NCBI GenBank assembly: GCA_937898715.1
Contig: CALEKA010000106.1
Coordinates: forward strand, 1 to 17,200
Reading direction: 5' to 3'
From: an uncultured Prevotella sp.
Lineage (GTDB): Bacteria > Bacteroidota > Bacteroidia > Bacteroidales > Bacteroidaceae
Length of the DNA: 17,200 nt
The translations under genes and the position numbers were made by a program. How positions within the stretch are numbered: the stretch's first letter is position 1; the number at the start of each line of letters is the position of its first letter. Under the pieces are notes generated by a model. It was given only the letters and a program-made list of their open reading frames with translations, was not told where the DNA came from and did not search any database. Below are positions 5,951 to 12,711 of this stretch, in pieces.

Positions 5951-6050
5951 TTACGGCGCGGGCTGAAAGCCCTGGGATAATCCATAGCCCAAGGCAACGC
6001 CTTGGGTAGGGGAGTGCATACACCGATAAGTGTGCGCCTTGAAAAGGCAA
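5951..6050. repeat. Hairpin-rich intergenic repeat with GAA loops
   Basis: Three hairpins follow one another: GGGCT-GAA-AGCCC (5960-5972), CCCAAGGC-AAC-GCCTTGGG (5988-6006) and GCCTT-GAA-AAGGC (6036-6048). The pattern of short perfect stems with repeated GAA loops and a central CCAAGGC stem resembles a dispersed repeat I associate with Bacteroidetes genomes. Its frame translations are not credible proteins. Confidence 0.65.
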
Positions 6051-6105
6051 AAGTGGAAAGATAATCCACAAGTCCCTCTTATTGATTACAAAAATACGAA
6101 TTTAT

Positions 6106-6882
6106 ATGACAACAAAAGAAGAAATTATTGAGGACTGGTTGGTGCGCTACACCAAAACGCCACTCGAAAACTTTGGACATGAGATACTCCTAACCAATTT
6201 CAATAACTACGTTGACATCTTCTGTAAGCAATGTGGCGTGGAGCCCGTGGGCTTTGATGCTAATATGCGCACGGCAACGGCCGACGGAATAACCATTATC
6301 AACTTTGGTATGGGTAGCCCAAATGCTGCACTGATCATGGATCTGCTCGGCGCAGTAAAGCCTAAAGCTTGCCTCTTCTTGGGCAAGTGTGGAGGAATCT
6401 CAGAAAAAACGCAACTGGGCGACTATGTACTACCACTGGCGGGCATAAGAGGAGAAGGTACATCCAACGACTACTTTCCACCCGAAGTACCATCGCTACC
6501 TGCCTTCATGTTGCAGCGTGCTGTCTCGACGGCTCTGCGCGATAATGGTCACGACTATTGGACGGGTACAGTCTATACCACCAACCGCCGCGTGTGGGAA
6601 CACGACGAACGATTCAAAAACTATCTACGCGAAACGCGTGCCATGGCGGTAGATATGGAGACGGCAACGCTCTTCACCTGCGGATTCTACAATCACATTC
6701 CCACTGGCGCTCTGCTGCTCGTATCAGACAATCCAATGGAGGCTGAGGGAGTGAAGACGGAGGCAAGCGACAATGCCGTAACACGCAATTTTGCCGAAAC
6801 GCACGTGCGCATCGGAATAGAGAGTATGAAACTTATAGCCGACGGACGCAAGACGGTGCGCCACCTTAAATATGATTGGTAA
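6106..6882 (+). CDS. amn: AMP nucleosidase, short Bacteroidetes form
   Basis: The 258-residue product is a nucleoside phosphorylase-superfamily enzyme that hydrolyses AMP to adenine and ribose 5-phosphate in the cytoplasm. Visible motifs are INFGMGSPNAAL (about 65-76), LFLGKCGGI (90-98), and the purine/ribose-binding AVDMETATLF (181-190), followed by LLLVSDNP (203-210) with the catalytic-type Asp. The enterobacterial Amn is nearly twice as long because it has an extra N-terminal regulatory domain; this length is normal for Bacteroidetes. The frame extends upstream to a TTG at 6082, but the ATG at 6106 gives the usual MTTKEEIIEDW start. Its stop TAA overlaps the start of holA by one base (TAATG), so the two are translationally coupled. 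Possible promoter elements lie in the duplicated 41-bp repeat upstream. Confidence 0.95.
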   Translation: MTTKEEIIEDWLVRYTKTPLENFGHEILLTNFNNYVDIFCKQCGVEPVGFDANMRTATADGITIINFGMGSPNAALIMDLLGAVKPKACLFLGKCGGISEKTQLGDYVLPLAGIRGEGTSNDYFPPEVPSLPAFMLQRAVSTALRDNGHDYWTGTVYTTNRRVWEHDERFKNYLRETRAMAVDMETATLFTCGFYNHIPTGALLLVSDNPMEAEGVKTEASDNAVTRNFAETHVRIGIESMKLIADGRKTVRHLKYDW

Positions 6883-7928
6883 TGGCTGGAGCAGTAGGTA
6901 ATTATAAGAAAAAGCCCGCAGGAATCACGTACGATCAAATCATACGCGAAGTGCAAGCAGGACGCTTGAAGCCTATATATTATCTCATGGGCGACGAGAG
7001 CTATTACATCGACCGCGTGGCCGACTTTATTGTCAACTCCGTGCTTAAGCCCGAAGAAAAGGACTTCAACTTGATCACATACTATGGCGCCGATGCTGAT
7101 ATCGACGTTATCGTGACCGCAGCGAGGGCGTTCCCCATGGGAGCGCAACATCTCGTGATCGTGGTGAAAGAGGCACAAAATCTGAAGCATATAGACCATT
7201 TAGAGTACTATTTCAAACAGGTGCAACCGAGCACGGTTCTCATCTTTTGTCACAAGAACGGCGTGCTCGATCGTCGCACCAAAGTGGCTACGCTGATAGG
7301 TAAGGAGGGCGTGCTCTTCGAATCGAAAAGACTCTACGATAGCCAACTGCCCACCTTCATTCGCGACTATCTGAAGCGACGACGGCTGGCTGCTGCTCCT
7401 GGAGCTGCAGAGATGCTGGCTGAATATGTGGGCTCCGACCTCAACCGATTAGCCTCGGAACTCGATAAGTTGGCACTGGCGCTCCCTGAGGGTGAAAAGG
7501 TGGTTACCACCGACCTCGTGCAGCGCAATATTGGCATCACGAAAAACTATAATATTTTCGAACTTCAGGACGCCCTTGTCCATAAAGACGTTTTAAAGGC
7601 CAATAGAATAGTAAAATACTTTGACAACTCTCCGAAGGAAAATCCGATCCAACGCGTGCTTTCAATGCTCTTTTCTTTCTATTCAAGCTTGATGTTAGCT
7701 TACTATTCACCCGATAAGTCGGAGCGTGGAATAGCCGCCTGGCTCAATATGACGGATTGGAAAGTTCGGCGCAGCATCATGCCAGCTCTCTCCAATTATA
7801 CGGGCATGAAGGTGATGAATATCCTGTCCGAAATCCGTCGCACAGATGCTCGCTCAAAAGGCTCAGAAGGCTCGCATACATCTAATGGAGACCTAATGAA
7901 AGAACTGATATATTTTATACTACATTAA
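6882..7928 (+). CDS. holA: DNA polymerase III subunit delta
   Basis: The 348-residue protein is the delta subunit of the clamp loader, which opens the beta sliding clamp at primed sites. The sequence shows the family layout. An N-terminal PIYYLMGDESYYIDRVAD segment replaces the classic LYLLYGEE motif. A divergent AAA+ fold follows, with VIVVKEAQNL and VLIFCHKNGVLDRRTK. A middle helical part contains GSDLNRLASELDKLAL and NIFELQDAL. A C-terminal helical collar follows. There is no Walker A motif, as expected for delta. The ATG at 6882 overlaps the amn stop (TAATG); a TTG two codons earlier is less likely. Near the C-terminus the segment SKGSEGSHTSNGD is low in complexity, and it falls where the family usually has SKG followed by LL. 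A strong terminator follows 43 bases after the stop. Confidence 0.96.
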   Translation: MAGAVGNYKKKPAGITYDQIIREVQAGRLKPIYYLMGDESYYIDRVADFIVNSVLKPEEKDFNLITYYGADADIDVIVTAARAFPMGAQHLVIVVKEAQNLKHIDHLEYYFKQVQPSTVLIFCHKNGVLDRRTKVATLIGKEGVLFESKRLYDSQLPTFIRDYLKRRRLAAAPGAAEMLAEYVGSDLNRLASELDKLALALPEGEKVVTTDLVQRNIGITKNYNIFELQDALVHKDVLKANRIVKYFDNSPKENPIQRVLSMLFSFYSSLMLAYYSPDKSERGIAAWLNMTDWKVRRSIMPALSNYTGMKVMNILSEIRRTDARSKGSEGSHTSNGDLMKELIYFILH

Positions 7929-7970
7929 GAAAACGTACCTCTTTTCACATCCCTCTGTAGGGATATCTCT

Positions 7971-8007
7971 CGCCTCGGATCTTGGTATCTGAGGCGAGTT
8001 TTTTTGT
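7971..8007 (+). terminator. Intrinsic terminator of amn-holA
   Basis: CTCGCCTC (7971-7978) and GAGGCGAG (7993-8000) form an 8-bp GC-rich stem with a 14-base loop in which GAT and ATC can extend it. Seven T (8001-8007) follow directly. This is a textbook rho-independent terminator. Confidence 0.92.
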
Positions 8008-8045
8008 CTTTGTTGGGTAGGATTAATTGTTGATTTGAGAAGATC

Positions 8046-8315
8046 TTATGGCAATGGTGGATGCTCTATAATGGTGGCAAAAGGCCCTTCTCTTCGCATA
8101 GCATGTCGTGGATCTGCACGAGGGAAGACAGAATGACTCATAGAAGCTTCCATGACGAGCAGAGTAGGGGCAGAATTGTTCTGATTTTCGATATTAGCTT
8201 TTCTCAATTCCTTCCTATAGTTGTCGTAAAGTTCGGCTTCTGGTCGTTCAGACGTTGTACCATGCGCTTTTGGAGCGCTATGGATCTGGTGTTTCGGGTC
8301 CTGATAATAGGCCAT
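8046..8315 (-). CDS. Doubtful small hypothetical protein
   Basis: An 89-codon frame reads MAYYQDPKHQIHSAPKAHGT at its start, then a hydrophilic stretch rich in Glu, Arg and Asn, and ends in EHPPLP. The first two thirds look protein-like (charged, few Cys or Trp), unlike the opposite-strand frame at 8061-8372, which is Phe/Cys/Tyr-rich. AGGGG lies on the minus strand about 17 bases before the ATG, which is far for a ribosome-binding site, and no TAnnTTTG box is clear upstream. I do not recognise the family. It stands alone between the holA terminator and a long AT-rich region. Confidence 0.4.
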   Translation of the reverse strand: MAYYQDPKHQIHSAPKAHGTTSERPEAELYDNYRKELRKANIENQNNSAPTLLVMEASMSHSVFPRADPRHAMRREGPFATIIEHPPLP

Positions 8316-8644
8316 TGTTACTACTACATTTTCCCCTTTTTATATAGATGTACGCAATCTTCCTACAAATAGCCGCAAATCAAGGTTAATCAAGGGTATT
8401 TTACGGCCATTTTTAGATCTTATCATCTCAAAAACATCGTAATCTGCAAAGCATAGATAGCAAATTAAGGATACACTTCGTCTAAAAGGATTCTTTAGAA
8501 TAATAGATAAAATGTAAGTAATGTTCTGATAATCAGCTTTTTACGTCTGTTTTTACGCTCTGTGGTTGCGATAAAGCAAAAATCTCCGCATGTGGTATAG
8601 AATAGAGAAATGGCTAAAAAAATTGCTTCTCATGAGACTGTCTG

Positions 8645-9180
8645 ATTTACAATAAACCTATATTAGCATTTACAAAAACACAACACAAATGCGAACTATA
8701 AATAGATGAATTTGCGAATGCGTATATTTAAATATCTATATCTACAAATCATATATATTCGCAAGTTTATAAAAATAGCAATTGTAAATATTAAAATGTG
8801 ATTCAACAAAGCAAACTTATAATTATACGTATGCTAATATAGAATGTAACTCGTTGAAAACCAATCAAAATGTCCAAATAAGCTACGCAATGAGAGATAA
8901 CTTTACGGACGTATGGTGTATAAAGACAGAAAGAGGGCAGTAATTTGCTAATTTACAATATAAAAGTCATTGAAAGCCAATAAATAACACGGATTTTAAT
9001 ATGTTTTGCTTGATATTCGTAAATAGATTTTACATATCTAAATGTAAATACTTGGACTTTTCGATTTACAAATAAAAATTATCGGATTTACGAAGATGAT
9101 TTATAGATTTACGAATTTAGATTTACAAAAACCACAGTTGTAAGTTGCTTATGTAAAATAAAATATTTATCTTTGTAAAC
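8645..9180. promoter_or_regulatory. Array of ATTTACRA motifs on both strands
   Basis: Nine exact matches to ATTTACRA (R is A or G) lie in 484 bases: plus strand at 8645, 8668, 8951, 9064, 9086, 9107 and 9121, and minus strand at 8782-8789 and 9017-9024. Near matches include ATTTGCGAAT (8710), ATCTACAAAT (8740), ATTCGCAAGT (8757), TTTTACATAT (9028), AATGTAAATA (9041) and TTTGTAAAC (9172-9180). Several neighbours are spaced about 21-23 bases (8645/8668, 9064/9086/9107), about two helical turns. TTTACAT (9029-9035) and ATGTAAA (9042-9048) form an inverted repeat. The last site overlaps the -7 box in front of the XRE regulator. A cooperative operator array is the simplest reading; an origin-like iteron array is an alternative. 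Confidence 0.6.
9144..9175 (+). promoter_or_regulatory. Promoter of the XRE regulator gene
   Basis: TATCTTTG at 9168-9175 is a full match to the Bacteroidetes -7 consensus. GTTG at 9144-9147 lies 20 bases upstream as a one-mismatch -33 box. The predicted start near 9181 gives a leader of about 300 bases before the ATG at 9478. Confidence 0.6.
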
Positions 9181-9390
9181 CGAAAAATGGAAGGTCGGAT
9201 CTACATTTTTGTAGTGAGAAGCTGCGGCGTTGATTGAAGAGGCTTCTTCGGGATGCTGCATGAAGGTGAGCCGGGCAGAGTCCACGACTGCAAGAAATCT
9301 GCGCGTGAATTGCTGCCTCCTTTTAGAGACATCGCTCTATCTGGTGGATTTAGATGTAAAGGGAAAGGATCGATAAATTGTTCGATTTTT
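9181..9390 (+). ncRNA. Possible structured leader or small RNA
   Basis: This stretch is clearly richer in G and C than its flanks although it is not credibly coding. It can form several local stems: CTAC/GTAG (9201-9213), AGAAGC/GCTTCT (9217-9247), nested GGCAG/CTGCC with CACG/CGTG inside (9275-9316), and TAGAG/CTCTA (9324-9339). It ends in a weak ATCGA/TCGAT stem (9369-9386) with T5 (9386-9390) that could terminate. A 16-codon ORF (MEGRIYIFVVRSCGVD, 9187-9237) starts a few bases after the predicted transcript start. It may be an attenuating leader of the XRE gene or a separate RNA. I do not match it to 6S, SRP, tmRNA or RNase P RNA. Confidence 0.3.
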
Positions 9391-9477
9391 CTAAGCAATT
9401 TATCTCTTCTCTGCGTCTTTGCGATAGCCTATCCCCTCTTCTCCTCCATTTTTATGACTATTATAATAGGTATCATC

Positions 9478-10017
9478 ATGACGGAAAGAATTAGAAAAAT
9501 TATGGAAGACGCTCAAATGACGCAGCAGGAGTTTGCTGCAAAACTGGGTATCTCTCCCGCTTCGCTATCAGGAATATTAAATGGACGCTCGGAGCCAACA
9601 CGTAAACATGCAGAGGCTATACACAGAGCATTTCCGCGAATAAACGTTAACTGGCTAATGTTTGGAGAAGGCGAGATGTTCAACTCCCCCTCTTCTGTAT
9701 CAAGCACAGATGATGCACCATCTGAGTCATCAGAAGTGGCTTCTGAAGCAGGTCAATCGCAGCTCTTCGGCGAAAGTGATGTACAGTCAGCTGCTCCCTC
9801 TTCTTTGTTCGACGCTGCTCCTCTCCCATCTTCCCCATCTCCCGCTATCGATCGAAAGGTGCAAGCTTACGGCTCGCGCAGAGATTATCAGCAACGCTCC
9901 GCTTCAACTATTCCAAGTATGGGAATAAATTTTGACAAAGACGAACGCAAAATTAAAGAGATTCGCGTGTTCTATAGTAATGGTACGTACGAGTCGTTTG
10001 TTCCTTCAAACAAATAA
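9478..10017 (+). CDS. XRE-family helix-turn-helix regulator
   Basis: From ATG 9478 the protein has 179 residues. Residues 3-57 form an XRE/Cro-C1 helix-turn-helix (IRKIMEDAQMTQQEFAAKLG, then ISPASLSGILNGRSEPT), followed by INVNWLMFGEGEMF, a pattern common in a Bacteroidales regulator family. Residues 70-135 are a Ser/Pro/Ala-rich disordered linker. A short conserved-looking tail (FDKDERKIKEIRVFYSNGTY, about 153-172) probably forms a small strand pair for dimerisation or ligand contact. The frame is open back to 9253, but those 75 residues are not protein-like and precede the normal HTH start. ATAGG seven bases before the ATG is a possible ribosome-binding site. The ATTTACRA array and promoter lie directly upstream, so autoregulation is a fair inference. 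Its target genes are unknown. Confidence 0.88.
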   Translation: MTERIRKIMEDAQMTQQEFAAKLGISPASLSGILNGRSEPTRKHAEAIHRAFPRINVNWLMFGEGEMFNSPSSVSSTDDAPSESSEVASEAGQSQLFGESDVQSAAPSSLFDAAPLPSSPSPAIDRKVQAYGSRRDYQQRSASTIPSMGINFDKDERKIKEIRVFYSNGTYESFVPSNK

Positions 10018-10131
10018 GGAGTTCCCTAAGAATATGCGGATTTCATTCAGAATGCGTTGAATGATGCGACGTTTTATAGCATGAGTAGCGTTTAGAAACT
10101 TCAATTATTCTCAAAATACACTATAAAAGTG

Positions 10132-10186
10132 GCATGATAAGGAAAAAAGTCCGACCTTAGCATGATAAACCAAGTATTCCGATCTT
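10132..10186. promoter_or_regulatory. Tandem 27-bp direct repeat upstream of sodB
   Basis: Copies at 10132-10158 and 10160-10186 both begin GCATGATAA and end TCCGACCTT or TCCGATCTT, with nine variable bases between. The 28-bp period and conserved ends suggest two adjacent binding sites for a regulator of sodB, 54 bases before its ATG. No clear TAnnTTTG promoter is visible between the repeat and the gene. Confidence 0.45.
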
Positions 10187-10239
10187 TTCTATAGATGGAA
10201 AGCGGTTTTGCTATTACTAATCCCTAAAACACTCGACCT

Positions 10240-10839
10240 ATGAAACGCTCTATGTTAGAACTGAACTTTGCACCTGATGCATTGACTCCACGAATGAGCG
10301 CTCAGACGCTATCATTCCATTTGGGAAAACATCTGCAAACCTATCTTGACAATGTCAATCGTATGGCAGAGGGCACACCTTACGATGAGATGACGCTGAA
10401 GGAGATTGTGATGAAGGCAGATGGCGCGTTGTACAACAATGCGGCACAGGCTTGGAATCACATTATCTTCTTCAAGCAGCTATCACCTCAAGTCGTTACG
10501 ATGCCTCGCTTGCTTACTCAAGCCATCGCGGCGCGTTTTGGATCTGTAGAGGCTTTTCGCGAAGCCTTTACTCATGCCGCGGTGAGCCTATTTGGCTCAG
10601 GCTGGGTGTGGCTGGCTCTCGATGCTATCAATCAACTCCAACTGCTCCCTATGTCCAATGCTGGCAATCCTATCAGAGAAGGTATGCGCCCACTGATGTG
10701 TATTGATGTGTGGGAGCATGCTTATTACCTTGATTATCAAAATCGCCGAGCTGATTATGTGAACAACTTCTGGTATCTCATCGATTGGGATAAAGTGGAA
10801 CATCGCCGCCAAAGTGTAGATTATACATTATATTACTGA
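10240..10839 (+). CDS. sodB: Superoxide dismutase, Fe/Mn family
   Basis: The 199-residue enzyme converts superoxide to oxygen and hydrogen peroxide in the cytoplasm. All four metal ligands are visible: His27 (SFHLGKH), His74 (AWNHIIFF), and Asp156 and His160 (DVWEHAYY). Gln70 in NNAAQAW is the second-shell Gln position typical of iron enzymes. Bacteroidetes members can often use either Fe or Mn, so metal use is not certain. The Tyr of the HLQTY motif and the GSGWVWL segment are also present. The chosen ATG gives four extra residues before MLELNF; Met5 at 10252 is an alternative that fits the usual family N-terminus better. The gene appears monocistronic: a long hairpin follows, and the next gene has its own promoter. 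A two-copy direct repeat upstream may carry its regulation. Confidence 0.96.
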   Translation: MKRSMLELNFAPDALTPRMSAQTLSFHLGKHLQTYLDNVNRMAEGTPYDEMTLKEIVMKADGALYNNAAQAWNHIIFFKQLSPQVVTMPRLLTQAIAARFGSVEAFREAFTHAAVSLFGSGWVWLALDAINQLQLLPMSNAGNPIREGMRPLMCIDVWEHAYYLDYQNRRADYVNNFWYLIDWDKVEHRRQSVDYTLYY

Positions 10840-10873
10840 TGTTGGCGCGGTATCAGCAGATATGGCTTTAGGA

Positions 10874-10927
10874 AAAACCGATAAGTAGAGTCAGAACATT
10901 CATAACGTTCGCTCGCTTGTCGGTTTT
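10874..10927 (+). terminator. Long imperfect hairpin after sodB
   Basis: AAAACCGATAAG (10874-10885) pairs with CTTGTCGGTTTT (10916-10927) with one G-T pair. Inside, GAG/CTC and GAACATT/AACGTTC (one mismatch) continue the stem to a CAT loop. T-rich sequence follows. It probably ends the sodB transcript. Its right arm overlaps the likely -33 region of the ravA promoter, so the two signals are interleaved. Confidence 0.6.
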
Positions 10928-10947
10928 GCCTTTTATTCGTAATTTTG
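10916..10947 (+). promoter_or_regulatory. Putative ravA promoter
   Basis: TAATTTTG (10940-10947) matches the -7 consensus exactly. CTTG (10916-10919) lies 20 bases upstream as a -33 box with one mismatch. The transcript would start near 10953, about 20 bases before the ATG at 10972. Confidence 0.5.
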
Positions 10948-10971
10948 CCTTACATATATTTATCACTTTAC

Positions 10972-12711
10972 ATGTCTGATATACGATCACGCATAAAAGC
11001 CCTCTTGCAACAGTTGCAACAGGGTATTTACGAAAAAAATACGGAAACAAGTCTTGCTCTCTTGGCTGCGCTCTCTGGGGAAAGCATATTGCTCCTTGGA
11101 CCGCCGGGAGTGGCAAAATCAATGATTGCACGCAGATTAAAGCATGCATTCTATCGTGCACGTTCCTTTGAGTATCTGATGTCAAGATTTTCTACCCCAG
11201 ATGAGATATTTGGCCCAGTAAGTATCGCTAAATTAAAAGAGAGTGATTGCTATGAGCGAAGCGTCGATGGTTTCTTGCCAACGGCAGACGTAGTATTTCT
11301 CGATGAGATATGGAAAGCAGGTCCCGCGATACAAAACACTTTGCTGACCGTGCTCAACGAAAAACTCTTCCGTAATGGCGATAAAGAATTAAAGCTTCCC
11401 CTAAAACTACTCGTAGCTGCCTCAAACGAACTCCCCGCAAAGGGGGAGGGCTTGGAGGCTCTATGGGATCGCTTTTCTATACGTATCATCTGTCGAAGCA
11501 TACAAAGCGAAGATTTATTTAGGAAGATGCTTTGCGGCAATCTCTCTAATGCAGAATCTTCCCGCTCTAATGCAGAATCTTCCCAATCTAATGCAGAGTC
11601 TTCTCGCTCTGCATCACAAAGTTCTTCTTTTCAAGCAGAAGACGCGTCTTGTTCTAAGGACATAAATGCATCTGCGCAGCCCATTAGGGCAAAAGAGTAT
11701 GCGCTATGGCGCACAGAAAGCGAGCAAGTGGAATTAACTATCTCCTTGCTCGATGCTATCACGTATATACGCAAGCAAATATTGCGCGTAGAGGTGAGTG
11801 ATAGTGAATTGCCACGGCGCATTTACGTGAGCGACAGACGATGGAAGCACATCGCGGCCTTGCTGCGAACCTCTGCCTATGTACAAGGTCGGAAGCAAGC
11901 CACTCCAGCTGATCTCATACCCATGTATCATTGTATTTGGAACGAGCCTGCAGAGATTGATCCTGTGAGAGAGATAACGATTCAGGCTATCTTCGATCCT
12001 CTTCGCCAGCAGCTACAGCGCCTGTCAGACGGCGTAAAGGCTGATCTCAGAGCATATCGTGCTGAAGCTGCATTGGCAAAAGCTGCACGCGATAACGACC
12101 ATCGCGACGATGACCTTCTCATAGTAGATCGATTCTTCTACCAAGTAGAAAACCATGGTACAGGGCATACTTACGTCTTCATTACCGACTTCAAGCGTCT
12201 GCCTACTATCAGCAAGCAAAATGCAGCCGTGCAGGGCATAATGTTTAGAGACAAATCCTCAAAGGGGCGTTGCATCATTCGAATGTTTTCTCCTGATATA
12301 GTCGAGTCATCGTCACATGTACAGAAAGAGCGTGTCATGCTTTGCCGCGACAACGATCATATATATATCAATGGAGTAGCCTTTGGTATGCGGCATAAGG
12401 GGAGCGCTGTGCTCAATCCGCAAGGAGGTAAGATTGGGTCGCTATTTGATGCTGTTGTTCAGCCCATCAGTGATGAAACGCAAATTGATACTGCTGATAT
12501 AGAAGCAGGGATCTCTGCCAACTATAAACATTATGAAACGGACATAGAGTATCTATGTGAGGAAACGGACTCTCTTAAGCGGACAATTGACGACAACTTA
12601 TTTGCTTCTGCTGAAGATAAAGCGCAGGCTGCTCAACATGTACAGGATTTGTACAAAAAGGTGGCCTTATGCCGTGTAGACATACGTAAACTCCTTTACA
12701 ATGAAGAATAA
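10972..12711 (+). CDS. ravA: MoxR-type AAA+ ATPase, RavA-like
   Basis: The 579-residue protein has a MoxR-family AAA+ module: Walker A GPPGVAKS (43-50), Walker B VVFLDE (107-112) followed by IWKAGPAIQNTLLTVLNEK, sensor 1 AASNE (149-153) and LWDRF (164-168) with the arginine-finger position. A Ser/Asn-rich segment at about 190-235 contains three 7-residue repeats (SNAESSR or SNAESSQ). It interrupts the module before the lid region. The C-terminal half has a beta-rich segment (RFFYQVENHGTGHTYVFITD) and a helical end. Pairing with a VWA partner gene, overlapping by 11 bp, identifies it as RavA of the RavA-ViaA type. In E. coli that pair acts as a chaperone-like system for respiratory and iron-sulfur complexes; the same role here is inference. 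The ATG at 10972 is preferred over an upstream TTG at 10945 because the promoter fits it. Confidence 0.88.
   Translation: MSDIRSRIKALLQQLQQGIYEKNTETSLALLAALSGESILLLGPPGVAKSMIARRLKHAFYRARSFEYLMSRFSTPDEIFGPVSIAKLKESDCYERSVDGFLPTADVVFLDEIWKAGPAIQNTLLTVLNEKLFRNGDKELKLPLKLLVAASNELPAKGEGLEALWDRFSIRIICRSIQSEDLFRKMLCGNLSNAESSRSNAESSQSNAESSRSASQSSSFQAEDASCSKDINASAQPIRAKEYALWRTESEQVELTISLLDAITYIRKQILRVEVSDSELPRRIYVSDRRWKHIAALLRTSAYVQGRKQATPADLIPMYHCIWNEPAEIDPVREITIQAIFDPLRQQLQRLSDGVKADLRAYRAEAALAKAARDNDHRDDDLLIVDRFFYQVENHGTGHTYVFITDFKRLPTISKQNAAVQGIMFRDKSSKGRCIIRMFSPDIVESSSHVQKERVMLCRDNDHIYINGVAFGMRHKGSAVLNPQGGKIGSLFDAVVQPISDETQIDTADIEAGISANYKHYETDIEYLCEETDSLKRTIDDNLFASAEDKAQAAQHVQDLYKKVALCRVDIRKLLYNEE
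11545..11607 (+). repeat. 21-bp minisatellite inside ravA
   Basis: Three tandem 21-bp units (11545-11565, 11566-11586, 11587-11607) encode SNAESSR, SNAESSQ and SNAESSR, with a decayed fourth unit after them. They lie in frame in a linker of the ATPase, so gain or loss of units would change length without breaking the gene. Confidence 0.85.

Larger units (their letters stand above)
8316..9180. other. Long AT-rich non-coding region with motif array
   Basis: About 860 bases without a credible gene on either strand. The part from 8640 on is much richer in A and T than the surrounding genes and contains repeated ATTTACRA motifs, listed as a separate entry. Positions 8400-8640 show no structure that I can name apart from paired TTTTTACG strings at 8539-8556. 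Confidence 0.75.

Noticed and set aside
5878..6069. Minus-strand frame of 63 codons
   Set aside because: It is translation of the 41-bp and hairpin repeats, a common source of false proteins.
8061..8372. Plus-strand frame of 103 codons
   Set aside because: Its Phe/Cys/Tyr-rich composition looks like the reverse of the more plausible, though still doubtful, minus-strand frame.
8820..8850. dif-like site for XerCD recombination
   Set aside because: The resemblance to a dif site is loose in both arms, and the surrounding region is AT-rich enough to give such partial matches.
8645..9180. Chromosomal origin oriC
   Set aside because: No DnaA boxes of the TTATCCACA type are seen and no dnaA or dnaN gene is near. 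An iteron-like role remains only an alternative reading of the motif array.
9181..9390. 6S RNA, SRP RNA, tmRNA or RNase P RNA
   Set aside because: None of the conserved sequence blocks of these RNAs is visible, and no long closing stem joins the two ends.
9253..9477. 75-codon N-terminal extension of the XRE regulator
   Set aside because: It is not protein-like, lies in a structured leader, and precedes the usual start of the HTH domain.
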